Origin: JABDIY01 sp963803875
GTDB taxonomy: Bacteria > Actinomycetota > Acidimicrobiia > Acidimicrobiales > SZUA-35
Reading direction: 5' to 3'
Assembly (NCBI GenBank): GCA_963803875.1
Contig: CAWDOA010000008.1
Location: 62,001-126,000, forward strand
DNA: 64,000 nucleotides
The notes below the pieces were generated by a model. The model was not told the DNA's origin and searched no databases. It saw only the letters and a list, made by a program, of their open reading frames with translations. Position numbers and translations under genes: made by a program. This document shows positions 1 to 9,023 of the stretch, piece after piece (within the stretch, counting starts at the first letter, position 1; each line of letters begins with the position of its first letter).

Positions 1-471
1 GGTCCTGGTGTCGATCCGGAACAGGTTTCCCTGAGCGGACACGATGATATACCACTGGCTTTCACCATCGAGCCACAACGATCCATCCTCTGTCGAGGTT
101 TCGCCGAGATCGTCGACTCGCTCACTCGTGATTGCACCGCCGGCATCGCCGGTCTGGAGGGCGGCCTCTTCATCACCTACCTCGTCTACTGCGAGCTCTG
201 GCACCGGTTCGGGGGCAGGGCTGCGGAGTGCCGCATAACCCCCGGCGGCCAGAAAGCCAAGGAGAGCGATGCTGAGTGCCACCGACCTCGATCGGGATCC
301 GGCGCGAACTCTTTCACTCCGCTTCTTGATCTGGGGGCCGGCTGCTCCCATGAGAGTCGGCGCGTCCGAGCCGACATCCAGAGAAGCGAGCGTGGTATCA
401 CCCAGCGGCAGGCCACACTCGGCGCAGAAGTTTCCACCACCATCTGTGTCGCAGCCACGACAAACCGCCAT
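1..471 (-). CDS. Zinc-ribbon single-pass membrane protein, C-terminus cut by window edge
   Basis: An open frame runs from the ATG at 469-471 off the left end (157 codons present). The N-terminus has a zinc-ribbon pattern, C-R-G-C near residue 4 and C-A-E-C near residue 16, followed by a linker, a basic stretch (IKKRSER) and one hydrophobic segment at about residues 63-80 (VALSIALLGFLAAGGYAAL). Beyond it is an acidic, probably extracytoplasmic, domain. An in-frame TGA a few codons upstream makes this ATG the earliest ATG start. I do not recognise the family beyond 'zinc-ribbon membrane protein'. It is divergent from the lipoprotein gene at 531, so 472-530 should hold both promoters. Confidence 0.6.
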   Translation of the reverse strand, partial: MAVCRGCDTDGGGNFCAECGLPLGDTTLASLDVGSDAPTLMGAAGPQIKKRSERVRAGSRSRSVALSIALLGFLAAGGYAALRSPAPEPVPELAVDEVGDEEAALQTGDAGGAITSERVDDLGETSTEDGSLWLDGESQWYIIVSAQGNLFRIDTRT

Positions 472-530
472 GGAGCCAGAGTAGATGAGGTATCGGATTC
501 ACCGACAGTCACCGGTGCGATACTGGTGCG

Positions 531-1460
531 GTGACTTGCCGGACGCTGCTCGCTCTCGTGGCTCTCGCACTCTTGTCAGCCGGCTGTTCCCAGGCCGAAC
601 CTGGCCAAGTCGTTGTGCGAGTTGAGGGCTCGGTCTCCTCGCTGGTCACAACCCCGCCGGAAGTGACCACCACAACAACAAGGGAAGAACCGACGACGAC
701 CTCACTGCCCGGCGTCGATCCCGGACCATGCCCTCCACCGGGAGAAATCGTCATAGTGGCGCTGATCGACGAGGTCCAGGCACCGGCACCATGCCCGGTG
801 AGCACCGAAGGTTCGATCCGGTTTTCCAACCTGACCGACGACAAGGTCACCGTCGAATGGGCGGGACGACAAATCGACATCGCACCACAGCGGTCCGCAG
901 TGCCTCCCGAGAAAGTGGGGGAGGTCCTCACCCCCGGTCTGCACGCCTTCGTCACCTCGATCGAGTTGACCCCAACGGTTTTGGTCGTGACCCCGGAGTC
1001 CGGATTTGGTAGCGCCCAGGTTGCACTGCGCAGCTTTGGCGGTATCCGGCCCGGCCAGAGGGTGACCGAGGTGGAAGCGGCCATCGGTGGTTCGATCGTC
1101 GTTGCCGATCGTGGATCAACCTGCTCGCTGGGTTGGGTTTCGGGGGATCCGCACTCCCCGCTTCTCGCATTGGCCGCTGATCAAGAAGATCCACTGGTGT
1201 TGAGAGCCGCCGCTACAACCTCGACCCAGCGCACACTCTCCGATGTGGGTCTCGGTACCTCGGTCCCTGATCTGAAGGCCACCTACGGTGATCAGCTTCG
1301 AGACGTGGGCGAGGGTCGATTCGCATTCGAGCCCAACGAATCTGTCGACGCCAATTACCGCCTGATCTTCGATACCGAAACCGTCGACGGCGAGCCAAAG
1401 GTGTCCGCGTTGCGCATCGGCCGGCTGGGTGAAGTCGAGCGAGTTGCGACATGCCCGTGA
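531..1460 (+). CDS. Secreted lipoprotein of unknown function
   Basis: 309 residues from a GTG start. The N-terminus is a lipoprotein signal peptide: a short basic start, hydrophobic LLALVALALL, then lipobox LSAG-C with the acylated Cys at about residue 19. A threonine-rich linker (residues about 40-60) follows, as in many actinobacterial surface lipoproteins. The remainder is a globular domain with several Cys (CPPP, APCP, TCSLGW, ATCP) that could form disulfides outside the membrane. No enzyme motif is visible and I do not recognise the domain. The gene ends 79 bp before tRNA-Gly. Confidence 0.7.
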   Translation: MTCRTLLALVALALLSAGCSQAEPGQVVVRVEGSVSSLVTTPPEVTTTTTREEPTTTSLPGVDPGPCPPPGEIVIVALIDEVQAPAPCPVSTEGSIRFSNLTDDKVTVEWAGRQIDIAPQRSAVPPEKVGEVLTPGLHAFVTSIELTPTVLVVTPESGFGSAQVALRSFGGIRPGQRVTEVEAAIGGSIVVADRGSTCSLGWVSGDPHSPLLALAADQEDPLVLRAAATTSTQRTLSDVGLGTSVPDLKATYGDQLRDVGEGRFAFEPNESVDANYRLIFDTETVDGEPKVSALRIGRLGEVERVATCP

Positions 1461-1539
1461 GGTTGTGCGAAGGGCCAGGATGGCGTTTGCTGAACCGGCG
1501 GAGACGCTATGCTTGTTGTCCGCAGCTACGGCTGTTCCA

Positions 1540-1612
1540 GCGGATGTAGCTCAGCTGGTAGAGCATCTCGTTGCCAACGAGAAGGTCGCCGGTTCGAATC
1601 CGGTCGTCCGCT
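1540..1612 (+). tRNA. tRNA-Gly (anticodon GCC)
   Basis: A complete cloverleaf. The acceptor stem GCGGATG (1540-1546) pairs with CGTCCGC (1605-1611) with one G-T wobble. The D arm contains AGCTCAGCTGGTAGAGC. The anticodon stem is TCTCG/CGAGA around loop TTGCCAA, giving anticodon GCC at 1573-1575. The T arm carries GGTTCGAATCC. The discriminator base is T at 1612 and CCA is not encoded. Confidence 0.97.
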
Positions 1613-1617
1613 CAGAT

Positions 1618-1647
1618 GAGGCCCGATCGCCCCGGCGGTCGGGCCTC
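1618..1647. terminator. Hairpin between tRNA-Gly and the convergent small gene
   Basis: GAGGCCCGA (1618-1626) is perfectly complementary to TCGGGCCTC (1639-1647) across a 12-base loop. It lies between the tRNA and the 3' end of a minus-strand gene at 1656, so it may terminate in both directions. There is no marked T-run. Confidence 0.65.
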
Positions 1648-1655
1648 GATGGTTC

Positions 1656-1880
1656 TCACGAACCGTCCTTTCGAAGGTCGATCGTGAGGGTGAGGACTCC
1701 GCCCTCGAGCGAGTGGGTAGCGTCGGCGATCAGCGAATAGTCGAAGAAGTCCTGTTCGGCCTGCTGAATGAACGCTTTGCGCTCATCTCCCCCAACCGGG
1801 GGAAGATTGCGCTTCTTCACTGCATCCGCTCGTTCCCTGAATCGGGCGATGACCCCATCGAGGTCCAGTCCTTCACTCAT
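1656..1880 (-). CDS. Small conserved-looking protein of unknown function
   Basis: 74 residues. I take the ATG at 1878-1880 (MSEGLDLD...) because GGAGGA precedes it at good spacing and it overlaps the upstream gene's stop as ATGA. The protein is hydrophilic: a predicted amphipathic helix with many Arg/Glu (VIARFRERADAVKKR), then GGDERKAFIQQAEQDFFDY and a beta-type tail (GGVLTLTIDLRKDG). It looks like a small soluble partner of the membrane protein encoded directly upstream. I cannot assign a function. Confidence 0.65.
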   Translation of the reverse strand: MSEGLDLDGVIARFRERADAVKKRNLPPVGGDERKAFIQQAEQDFFDYSLIADATHSLEGGVLTLTIDLRKDGS

Positions 1881-2491
1881 GATTCCTCCTCCGCCATGGC
1901 CAACCAATCATCGAAATCGATGCCGTCATCGTGTGCTCCCGCCGGGCCCGAAGACTCCGCATCGATCGAATCGAGATCGAGCACGGAGCCGTCGGTGGGG
2001 GGTGGGCGATCTTGGCTGGTGGATTGTTCCGAATCGTCCGATTGTATTTCCCCGGTTGCATCGGTGGTGGATCGGGTCTCGTCTCGGTTGCCGGGATCGG
2101 CCTGAGCGCGCAGGTCGATCACATCTGGCTGTTGCTGGGTGGTTGTGGGCGCTGACGGGCTCGTGGGCTGTGCGTTACCGAGAATCTCGGACCGGTCGAG
2201 AAGCCGTGTCTGATCATCGGCGAACTCCACGCCGTCCTCGACGGTCAGAGGAGATGAAGGTGACGGCGGAGGGTCAACCCCGGTATCGGGAGACGGCTCA
2301 GGATCCAGGGTGACTCGGCGCCGCTGGCCGCCCCGTCCTCTGGTTGCACCATTCCGCCCGTCAGGGTCAGTGGCCCGCCAGTACCATGCGGTCAACAGGG
2401 CGAGCGCAGCGGCGACAGCGACCAGACCAAACACGATCAGGGTCACCTTTTGACCGGTGGAGTCGGTCTGAGCAAGCATCAGGGCAGTCAT
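1877..2491 (-). CDS. Single-pass membrane protein with long acidic cytoplasmic or surface tail
   Basis: About 204 residues from ATG 2491 (MTALMLAQTDSTGQK...). One clear transmembrane segment (LIVFGLVAVAAALALLTAWYW) lies within the first 40 residues, followed by a basic patch (RGRGGQRRR). The rest is long, Pro/Ser/Thr/Asp-rich and low complexity, ending in an acidic motif (GIDFDDWLAMAEEES). Open frame upstream of this Met would run into the glycosylase gene, so I chose the internal ATG. The stop overlaps the start of the small gene at 1880. Function unknown. Confidence 0.6.
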   Translation of the reverse strand: MTALMLAQTDSTGQKVTLIVFGLVAVAAALALLTAWYWRATDPDGRNGATRGRGGQRRRVTLDPEPSPDTGVDPPPSPSSPLTVEDGVEFADDQTRLLDRSEILGNAQPTSPSAPTTTQQQPDVIDLRAQADPGNRDETRSTTDATGEIQSDDSEQSTSQDRPPPTDGSVLDLDSIDAESSGPAGAHDDGIDFDDWLAMAEEES

Positions 2492-2504
2492 ATTGGCTTC
2501 GAGA

Positions 2505-3290
2505 CTACACCTGATGAACCGGGCAAGAGTACGAGGTCCGTCCACCGATGGTTCGCCGCAACAGCGTTGCCCCATCGCGGGGACATGTCCCGCCGCGAAT
2601 TCGGGCCGATTGCAGCCTCCCGGTGTGGGACCCGCCTTCGATCAGCATCAACCGTGCGGTCCGTCGGAGGGTTGAACTGAGCCGGTCGAGTTCGGCCGGG
2701 GTGAGCGAGCCAGCCGGCCTGGCGGGATCGAGGCCTGCTTTCCACAACGTTTCATCTGCGATCAGGTTGCCCACTCCAGCGACCCGTTTCTGGTCCAGCA
2801 GCCGAGATTTCAATGCCACCGTGCTCGAACCGAGCGCCTTTCGAAGACGAGCCGGCGTTGCTTGGAAGAGATCCACACCCAGCCGGGTGAGATCGGGAGC
2901 CAGTTCCACACCTCCGAGGCGGCGAGGGTCGTTGATCCGCAGCCTGCCTCCCTCGGCGAAATCGATCGAAAACCGATCCCAAGACCGATCGTCCCGATCC
3001 GATGAGTACTCGAGCTTGTCGATGGCGGCTCGGTCATCAACGACGAGCCGACCGGTCATGCCGAAACGCAGGCCCAGCGCGCCCCGCTCGCCGTCAAGAT
3101 CCAGCAACAGCAACTTGCCGATCCGGCCGACATCGGTGACACTCCGCCCCTCCAGAGCGCTGCCCAGATCCGCCGGAGACGCTCCGCCTTTCACGAAGAA
3201 CACGTCGGGGGCGTGTATCGCCTGAATCGTTCGGCCGACAACCGCGATCGCTGCGATGCGATACAGCTCGATTTCAACACCCTCGGGCAT
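2505..3290 (-). CDS. Fpg/Nei-family DNA glycosylase with altered zinc finger
   Basis: 261 residues. Base-excision repair enzyme of the formamidopyrimidine-DNA glycosylase/endonuclease VIII family. The N-terminus MPEGVEIELYR gives the catalytic Pro2 and Glu3. The family Lys in the beta-turn is seen in GRIGKLLLLDLDGE (about residue 58). Helix-two-turn-helix region: LLDQKRVAGVGNLIADETLWKAGLDP. The C-terminal zinc finger normally reads CxxC...CxxC, but here it is C-P-R-D ... C-P-V-H, so two ligand Cys are Asp and His. It begins 7 bp after the corrected end of metX, so the two are probably cotranscribed. Confidence 0.88.
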   Translation of the reverse strand: MPEGVEIELYRIAAIAVVGRTIQAIHAPDVFFVKGGASPADLGSALEGRSVTDVGRIGKLLLLDLDGERGALGLRFGMTGRLVVDDRAAIDKLEYSSDRDDRSWDRFSIDFAEGGRLRINDPRRLGGVELAPDLTRLGVDLFQATPARLRKALGSSTVALKSRLLDQKRVAGVGNLIADETLWKAGLDPARPAGSLTPAELDRLSSTLRRTARLMLIEGGSHTGRLQSARIRGGTCPRDGATLLRRTIGGRTSYSCPVHQV

Positions 3291-3297
3291 CTCGGGG

Positions 3298-4499
3298 TCA
3301 GCGGGCTTTGAAGTGATCGCTCACGAACGCGGTCGACGATCGGTCCGAGCTGATCGAATTCGATCAGAAAGCCATCGTGACCATGCATCGAGTGCACCAT
3401 CTCGAAGTCGACCGGTGTCCCATTGGCAGCCAACCCGTCTCGAAGGATCTCCTGTTGACGCGGTGTGTACAGCCCGTCGCTGTCGATGCTCACTACGAGC
3501 GTCGGACAGGTGATTCGGGCGAACGCTGCGTCGAGACCGCCACGGTCACGACCGATGTCGTGCATGTCCATGGTCCGGTTCAGGACGAGATAGCTGTTGG
3601 CGTCGAAGCGATGGGCGAGCTTCCGACCGTGATGATCGAGATAGCTCTCCACTTGGAATCGGTCCCAGGGAGCGAAACCGTGACGATCATCGCGGGTGAA
3701 CCGACCGAACCGCTGCTCGAGTGAGGCATCGCAGCGATAGTGGATCTGGGCGATCCGTCGGGCCAGCATCAAGCCTTCGTGAGGACCCTCCCCGGGCCCG
3801 GCGTCGTAGTAGTCACCATCGTTCCATTTGGGATCGTTGGCGATGGCCAGACGACCGATGTAGCTCCACGCAATCTGCAGGGCCGATGCTCGGGCCGAGG
3901 ACGCAATGTTCACGAACGACGAAACCCGCCGGGGATACATCGTGGCCCACTCCAGCGCTTGCATTCCCCCCATCGATCCGCCGACGACGGTCATCCAGGT
4001 GGTGATGCCCAGATGATCGGCGAGCATGGCTTGGGTTCGCACGATGTCACGAATACTCACCAGCGGGAATCGGGATCCGTACGGTGTGCCATCCTGCGGC
4101 AAGGCTCATCGGCCCGGTCGAACCCTGGCAACCACCGAGCACGTTGACGCACACCACGAAGTAGCGGTCGGTGTCGAAGGGTCTGCCGGGACCGATCATG
4201 TCGTTCCACCACCCGGCGGTGGGATGTCCAGGACCAGAGGCCCCCGACGCGTGGGAGTCACCGGTGAGAGCGTGACAGACCAGGACACCGTTGGTGGCGC
4301 CGGCGTTGAGTTCACCCCAGGTTTCGTAGGCGAGTGTGATGTTGTCGAGAATGCCACCGAACTCGAGTGCGAACGCGCGGTTCGAGCACACCTGAACGAA
4401 CTGGCGATGGCCGACCGGATCCGATGGTTTCCATCCGCCGCTGGCAGGAGGTGGTGGAAGGGTCGAATCGGGACGGACCAGTGGGTGGCCGTCGTTCAT
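3298..4499 (-). CDS. metX: Homoserine O-acetyltransferase (two apparent frameshifts)
   Basis: Acyl-CoA:homoserine O-acyltransferase of the methionine pathway, alpha/beta-hydrolase fold. The N-terminal piece (4499 to about 4085) contains ITLAYETWGELN, CHALTGDSH, GWWNDMIGPG and NVLGGCQGSTGP. The frame then shifts by an apparent 1-2 base indel at about 4085 and resumes at PYGSRFPLVSIRDIVR. The nucleophile is in GGSMGGMQALEW, the acid in VSIDSDGLYTP and the His in HGHDGFLIEF. Near 3325 a second slip is needed: the displaced frame reads VSDHFKAR then TGA at 3298, directly before the glycosylase gene. Start chosen at ATG 4497-4499. Both breaks look like sequence errors. Confidence 0.88.
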
Positions 4500-4550
4500 A
4501 GCCGACAAGGGTACTCAACTTTGCAAAAAGGCGCCGCTACCCGACCCTGT

Positions 4551-6194
4551 TCAGTCCAAACCGGACCGTGCCAGCCACCATGACAGGACGGCCGGCTCTG
4601 CCCCGTAGGCATCGTTCATGAGGGTCGCTATCTGGCGCAGCCGCTCAGGATCGGGTGTGCTCTGGGAGCCATCGACCGGGTGCGTGGTCTCCTCGATGAG
4701 CCTGGCAGCGGCGTCCCATGCCGAAGTGTCGGCCGGCAGCGGAAGCTCCAGGAGGGTGGACGCGGTCGGACGCAAGCTTGTGTCGGACATCCCGGTCCCA
4801 AACCAACGTTGAACTGCGATGGCGTTCACCGGAGGAGCAAGAAGCACCGCAGCCACGTGAGCCGGTCGGTTTCCGGTGACAACGATGGTGGGCGTGACCC
4901 CCACGAGATCCCCAACCGGATCCAGCACCGGCTCGAGGACCTTGGTTTGAGTAGCGACCAGTACCTTCGGCTGGCGTTGGCCGGCAACGAACCGGGCCAC
5001 CTTGCCTTCCAGTTCGGAACGATCCACCACCGGCCGGTTCCACCGTGCCTTGGCGAACCTGGTGGGCTTTCGACCCCACGAGCACGACAGAACGTCGATC
5101 GAACCAACGGTGACCAGCTTTGCCAGATCCACTCCAGCGGCATCCTCTTCGGCCACGCACTCGGCGAGACCATAGAACTCGTCTCGAAAGCCACTCGTGG
5201 CTTGACAGATCGAGCTGAGGGTGGGAGCCGACTCGAGATCGGGCAGCATCGGCAACCCGATCGCTTCGCCGACGGCGTGGGGCAGTGAGCGGCGTCCTGA
5301 GGTTGTCTGTCGACGAATCTCGAAGACCGGTACGAACACCCGAACGCTGGCTTCGAATGGGTTGGACTCAGGGATCAAGACATGAACCGCATCGGCTTCG
5401 GCCTCGAAGCGTTCCCACAGCCGACCGGTGTCTCGTGCATTCACGATCGACACCGGCGCTACAAAGGCCAGCCGTCCACCGTCGTGCAGAATCTGACTTG
5501 CCCGCCAAAGGTGGATTGCGGCGAGATCGGCGTACGGCCCGAGCACTTCGGAGTGATGATTTCGGTAGGCGGCAGCCGCAGCAGGGATCGCGCCGGACTT
5601 GAGCGGGCTCGCAAACGGTGGGTTACCGATGATGAGGTCGACATCTGGCCATGACCGGGGCCATCGCTCCAGCGAATCCATCACCGCCACCTTGGCCGGG
5701 GCAGGTTCTGACACACCGTTGAACAGCTGCCAGGCCCGAATGGCCAGGTTTGCAACCGATGCCGCCCCGGCGTCTATTTCGATGCCGGCAACGCCAGCGA
5801 CACAGTCCTTGGGGGCCACGCCTTCAGACAGGAGGCGATCGAGCATCTCGAGCAGGAACACGCCACCGCCGCAAGCCGGGTCGACGGTGAACTTCGGTAC
5901 GGCGATCCCGGAAAGAGCAGCATCAACGACCGACGCGGCGAAATCGGGGGGCGTGTAGTAGGCCCCTCTGCTGCTCCGTTCGGTCGCCGAGCTCGACCAT
6001 TCATGAACCCAGCCCAGCAAACGAGGATTCGCCCAACCACCCGCCGGTTCTGACACCAGAATCCGCTGACTGGCCGGGTCGGCCACCCCACCGTGGACGG
6101 CACACGCATCGAGCACCGCGTCGGCGATCCCATCGACACCGACCGTGCTGGCATGGTGGAGCCAGTTGGTGTCGGGTCGTGAAACGCTGGCCAT
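4551..6194 (-). CDS. N6-adenine DNA methyltransferase (Eco57I/HsdM-like), apparently solitary
   Basis: 547 residues from ATG 6194 (a GTG at 6203 is possible). Order of features: RGAYYTPPDFAASVV (the YTP box typical before gamma-class adenine methylases), AdoMet-binding motif I VDPACGGGVFLLEML, catalytic motif IV DLIIGNPPF, and a C-terminal region with RPVVDRSELEG and TGNRPAHVAAVLLAPPVNAIAVQ resembling target-recognition or Eco57I C-terminal domains. No restriction endonuclease or specificity subunit is adjacent; neighbours are a helicase and metX, so it may be an orphan methylase. The reading frame is artificially continuous with the helicase upstream (see helicase entry). Confidence 0.82.
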   Translation of the reverse strand: MASVSRPDTNWLHHASTVGVDGIADAVLDACAVHGGVADPASQRILVSEPAGGWANPRLLGWVHEWSSSATERSSRGAYYTPPDFAASVVDAALSGIAVPKFTVDPACGGGVFLLEMLDRLLSEGVAPKDCVAGVAGIEIDAGAASVANLAIRAWQLFNGVSEPAPAKVAVMDSLERWPRSWPDVDLIIGNPPFASPLKSGAIPAAAAAYRNHHSEVLGPYADLAAIHLWRASQILHDGGRLAFVAPVSIVNARDTGRLWERFEAEADAVHVLIPESNPFEASVRVFVPVFEIRRQTTSGRRSLPHAVGEAIGLPMLPDLESAPTLSSICQATSGFRDEFYGLAECVAEEDAAGVDLAKLVTVGSIDVLSCSWGRKPTRFAKARWNRPVVDRSELEGKVARFVAGQRQPKVLVATQTKVLEPVLDPVGDLVGVTPTIVVTGNRPAHVAAVLLAPPVNAIAVQRWFGTGMSDTSLRPTASTLLELPLPADTSAWDAAARLIEETTHPVDGSQSTPDPERLRQIATLMNDAYGAEPAVLSWWLARSGLD

Positions 6195-6250
6195 CGCGTT
6201 CACGCTAACGGGGCGGCGACGACCAAACCCCACGTCTGACCGCGGTGAGG

Positions 6251-7407
6251 CTAGGCGGCAGGGTTCCAGGAAACGAGATCGGCCAACCGGGGATCGTTCG
6301 CTGAACATCTCGACGATCGGGATGTCGAGCCCGAGTCGCTTCTGGAGTCGTTTCACGTGGAGTTCCTCGTTCCAGCGAACCAATGAAACTGCCAGGCCGG
6401 AGTCGCCGGCGCGGGCGGTGCGACCGGAACGGTGCAGGTAGGTCTTGTGGTCATCGGGTGGATCGAAGTGAATGACGACCTCGACATCGTCGACGTGAAT
6501 CCCCCGGGCCGCAACGTCGGTTGCCACGAGCACGGTGGTCGTTCCTTCGGAGAACGCGGCCAACGCTTTCTCGCGGTGCCGCTGTCGTAGGTCACCGTGA
6601 ATGGCTTGAGCGGCGACACCGAGCTTTTCCAGCTCGGTGGCGACCCTGTCACAGGCACGTTTGGTGTTGCAGAACACGATCGTGCGATCGACAGACCGGG
6701 CGATCGAGGCCACCACTTGGGCCTGGTCCATCTGATGCACCTGGATGAAGCGATGTGTCATGTTCTCAACTGACAGATCTTGCCGATTCGACCTAGTGGA
6801 AGACCGGATCGGTCTGATATCGGCTGATCAGTGACCCGACGGCACCGTCGAGGGTGGCGGAGAAGAGCAGGGTCTGGTGGTCTCCGTCGATGCGTCGGAG
6901 AATCCACTCCACCTGGGGGAGGAACCCCATGTCGGCCATTCGGTCCGCCTCGTCGATGACAACGCAGCTCACGTCGGCTACCGAGACAGCCTTGCGATCG
7001 AGCAGGTCGATCAGACGGCCGGGGGTCGCAACGACGATCTCGATTCCTTTGTTGAGCTTGGCGATCTGTTTGTCCATGTCGGCGCCGCCGTAAATGGCGA
7101 GGGCCCGCAGGTTGAGCGACGCCGCTAGCGGCGAAAGCTCCTCGACCACCTGGTTTGCAAGTTCACGGGTGGGGACAAGCATGAGCGCATGAAGTGTTCC
7201 GCGCTCGGCGTCGGCCAGCGCTTGAATCGTGGGGATGCCGAAGGCGAGGGTCTTTCCCGAGCCGGTTTGCGCTTTGCCGCACACGTCTCTGCCCTGGAGC
7301 GCATCCTGAATTGCAAGTTCTTGGATGGGGAAGGCGGATTCGATACCTCGTTGTTTGAGGGCGGAAACGACCGGAGGAGCGACCCCAAGTTCGGAGAATA
7401 GGGTCAT
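6251..7407 (-). CDS. DEAD-box ATP-dependent RNA helicase (two apparent frameshifts)
   Basis: RNA remodelling helicase with both RecA-like domains. Domain 1 (7407-6793): Q motif FPIQELAIQ, Walker A AQTGSGKT, PTRELA, motif II DEAD in VVIDEADRM, motif III SAT. The frame then meets TAG after DPVFH and continues shifted at SVENMTHRFIQVHQ. Domain 2: VFCNTKRACDRV, motif V VATDVAARGIHVDDVE, motif VI HRSGRTARAGD. A second slip near 6285 removes the natural stop: the displaced frame reads LADLVSWNPAA then TAG at 6251-6253, a sensible C-terminus. Without this correction the helicase would appear fused to the methyltransferase. CsdA/RhlE-like length, about 385 residues. Confidence 0.88.
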
Positions 7408-7536
7408 TGTGGTCTTTCAGCAGAGAATTCGTGCTTAGAAGGGTAACGGCTGCAGACCCGAATCTGTGGATCTCCTGCGATTGAGGTGAACCTGGGCGCT
7501 ACCCCCAGGGTCTCCGGCCGTTACTGTCGATGAGGC

Positions 7537-8082
7537 ATGGAATCGGGTTATGTCTTTCCTCCAGCCTCCACCTACCGCGTCCGACGCACGGTCGGTTTCG
7601 TTGACCTGTCCGGATTCACCGGTTTCGCCAACTCCCACGGGGACGATGCAGCGGTGCAGCAGTTGGCGGTGTTCCGCTCCATCGTTCGTGAAACCGGAGC
7701 ATCTGCGGGGGTTCGGGTGGCGAAGTGGCTCGGCGATGGCGCCATGTTCGGTGGACACGAGGGTCCCGCAGTGATGTCGTGTCTTCTGCAGGTCATGTCG
7801 CGCGCCCGCAACAAAGGTCTGCTGGAGGTGCACGGCGGGGTCACGACCGGCGACGTCATCTTGTTCGAAGGAGACGACTACATCGGCGCATCAGTGAATC
7901 TGGCCGCCCGCCTGGCCGATATCGCTGGCCCGGGCCAGCTGCTCGGACCGGTCGACATTCTTCCTGGACTGAGGTTTACCGAGGCGGCGATCGGAGAGGT
8001 TGTCGTTCCGGGCTTCCCCGACCCGATTCCGGTGGCCGACCTTTGCAAAGCCGCCCACCTGGTGGAGTCGCTGAACCTATGA
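7537..8082 (+). CDS. Class III adenylate/guanylate cyclase-domain protein
   Basis: 181 residues, consisting essentially of one cyclase homology domain. Metal-binding Asp in FVDLSGFTGFA (about residue 23), a Lys in VAKWLGDGAMFG with the second metal Asp, and the transition-state pair Asn/Arg in DYIGASVNLAARLADIAGPGQ. This is the usual class III layout without membrane or receiver domains. It could make cAMP, or be a regulatory cyclase-like module; the preserved N-x3-R argues for activity. The stop overlaps the start of the serine hydrolase gene (ATGA at 8079-8082), so the two are translationally coupled. Confidence 0.8.
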   Translation: MESGYVFPPASTYRVRRTVGFVDLSGFTGFANSHGDDAAVQQLAVFRSIVRETGASAGVRVAKWLGDGAMFGGHEGPAVMSCLLQVMSRARNKGLLEVHGGVTTGDVILFEGDDYIGASVNLAARLADIAGPGQLLGPVDILPGLRFTEAAIGEVVVPGFPDPIPVADLCKAAHLVESLNL

Positions 8083-8916
8083 CCACGGACCCAAACCGGG
8101 TGGACCCAGCGGTTGACCCCTCGTCACTTCCAGGGACATGGCCCGTCGGTTCTGTGTCAGCGTTGTGGATCGGTCGCGACGGGACGCCGAGGACTCTCGA
8201 ACCGCTCGACGAGTTGTACCGGTTGGCGTCGGTCACCAAGCCACTGTTCTCCTACGCGCTCCTCGTCGCCTCCGAGGAGGGGACGTTGCCACTGGATCAG
8301 CCATTGGGCCCCGAAGGTGCCACGGTGGCGCACGTGATGGCGCACGCTTCGGGTCTGGGACCCGAGGAATCGGATCCGTCCACACGAGCCGGAACGCGAC
8401 GTATCTACAGCAACGGCGGCTTTGACCTCCTCGGTCGTGCGCTCTCCGACGCAGCTCGGATGCCGGCGGCAGAGTACTTCCGGGAGGCAGTGTGCGAACC
8501 CCTCGGGATGGAAGCCACGTGGCTGCAAGGTTCGCCCGCCCATGGAGCCGTGAGCACCGTTCGTGATCTCACCCGGTTCTGCAACGAACTCATCGAGCCG
8601 ACACTGGTGGACGCCAGCACGGTGGAGTACGCGACGCAGCCATTTCTCCCCCACCTTTCGGGCGTGGTTCCCGGGTTCGGCCGATACGAACCCAACCCGT
8701 GGGGCCTCGGATTCGAGATCCGAGGCACAAAGGATCCCCACTGGACCGGCCCGTCGGCCACAGCCGCAACATTCGGCCATTTCGGTGGTGCCGGGACGTT
8801 CTTCTGGGTCGAACCGGAGACCACGGCGGTTCGCGATCTGTCTCACCGATACCGCATTCGGACCATGGGCGGCACAATGCTGGCCGGAGTTCAATGAGGC
8901 CATCCTCCGCAGCTGA
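8079..8916 (+). CDS. Beta-lactamase class C-type serine hydrolase (one apparent frameshift)
   Basis: About 279 residues. Penicillin-binding/class C beta-lactamase fold, probably an esterase or DD-peptidase-like enzyme. The nucleophile is in LASVTKPLFSY (S-x-x-K), the second motif YSNGG (Y-x-N) near residue 110, and the third H-x-G in GHFGGAGTFFWVEPE. After ETTAV the frame slips (near 8826) and the displaced frame reads AICLTDTAFGPWAAQCWPEFNEAILRS, the normal C-terminus of the family, ending 8916. No signal peptide, so it is cytoplasmic as read. Coupled to the cyclase gene upstream. Confidence 0.82.
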
Positions 8917-9023
8917 CCTTCTCTGACAGCTCACTTGGCAAGATCCTCGAGGTTTGTTGACCCCTGCGAATCTGGGCAGAAGTGATATCTACACCTGAGA
9001 CCCTTAGCGACCGATAGTCCACC

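Noticed and set aside
4500..4550. SAM riboswitch before metX
   Set aside because: Only about 50 bp separates metX from the upstream gene, too short for the aptamer, and no such motif is seen.
4551..6761. A 736-residue protein joining helicase domain 2 to a DNA methyltransferase
   Set aside because: The junction is explained by a frame slip near 6285: the alternative frame gives a natural helicase C-terminus and TAG at 6251, and the helicase N-terminal half lies in yet another frame upstream.
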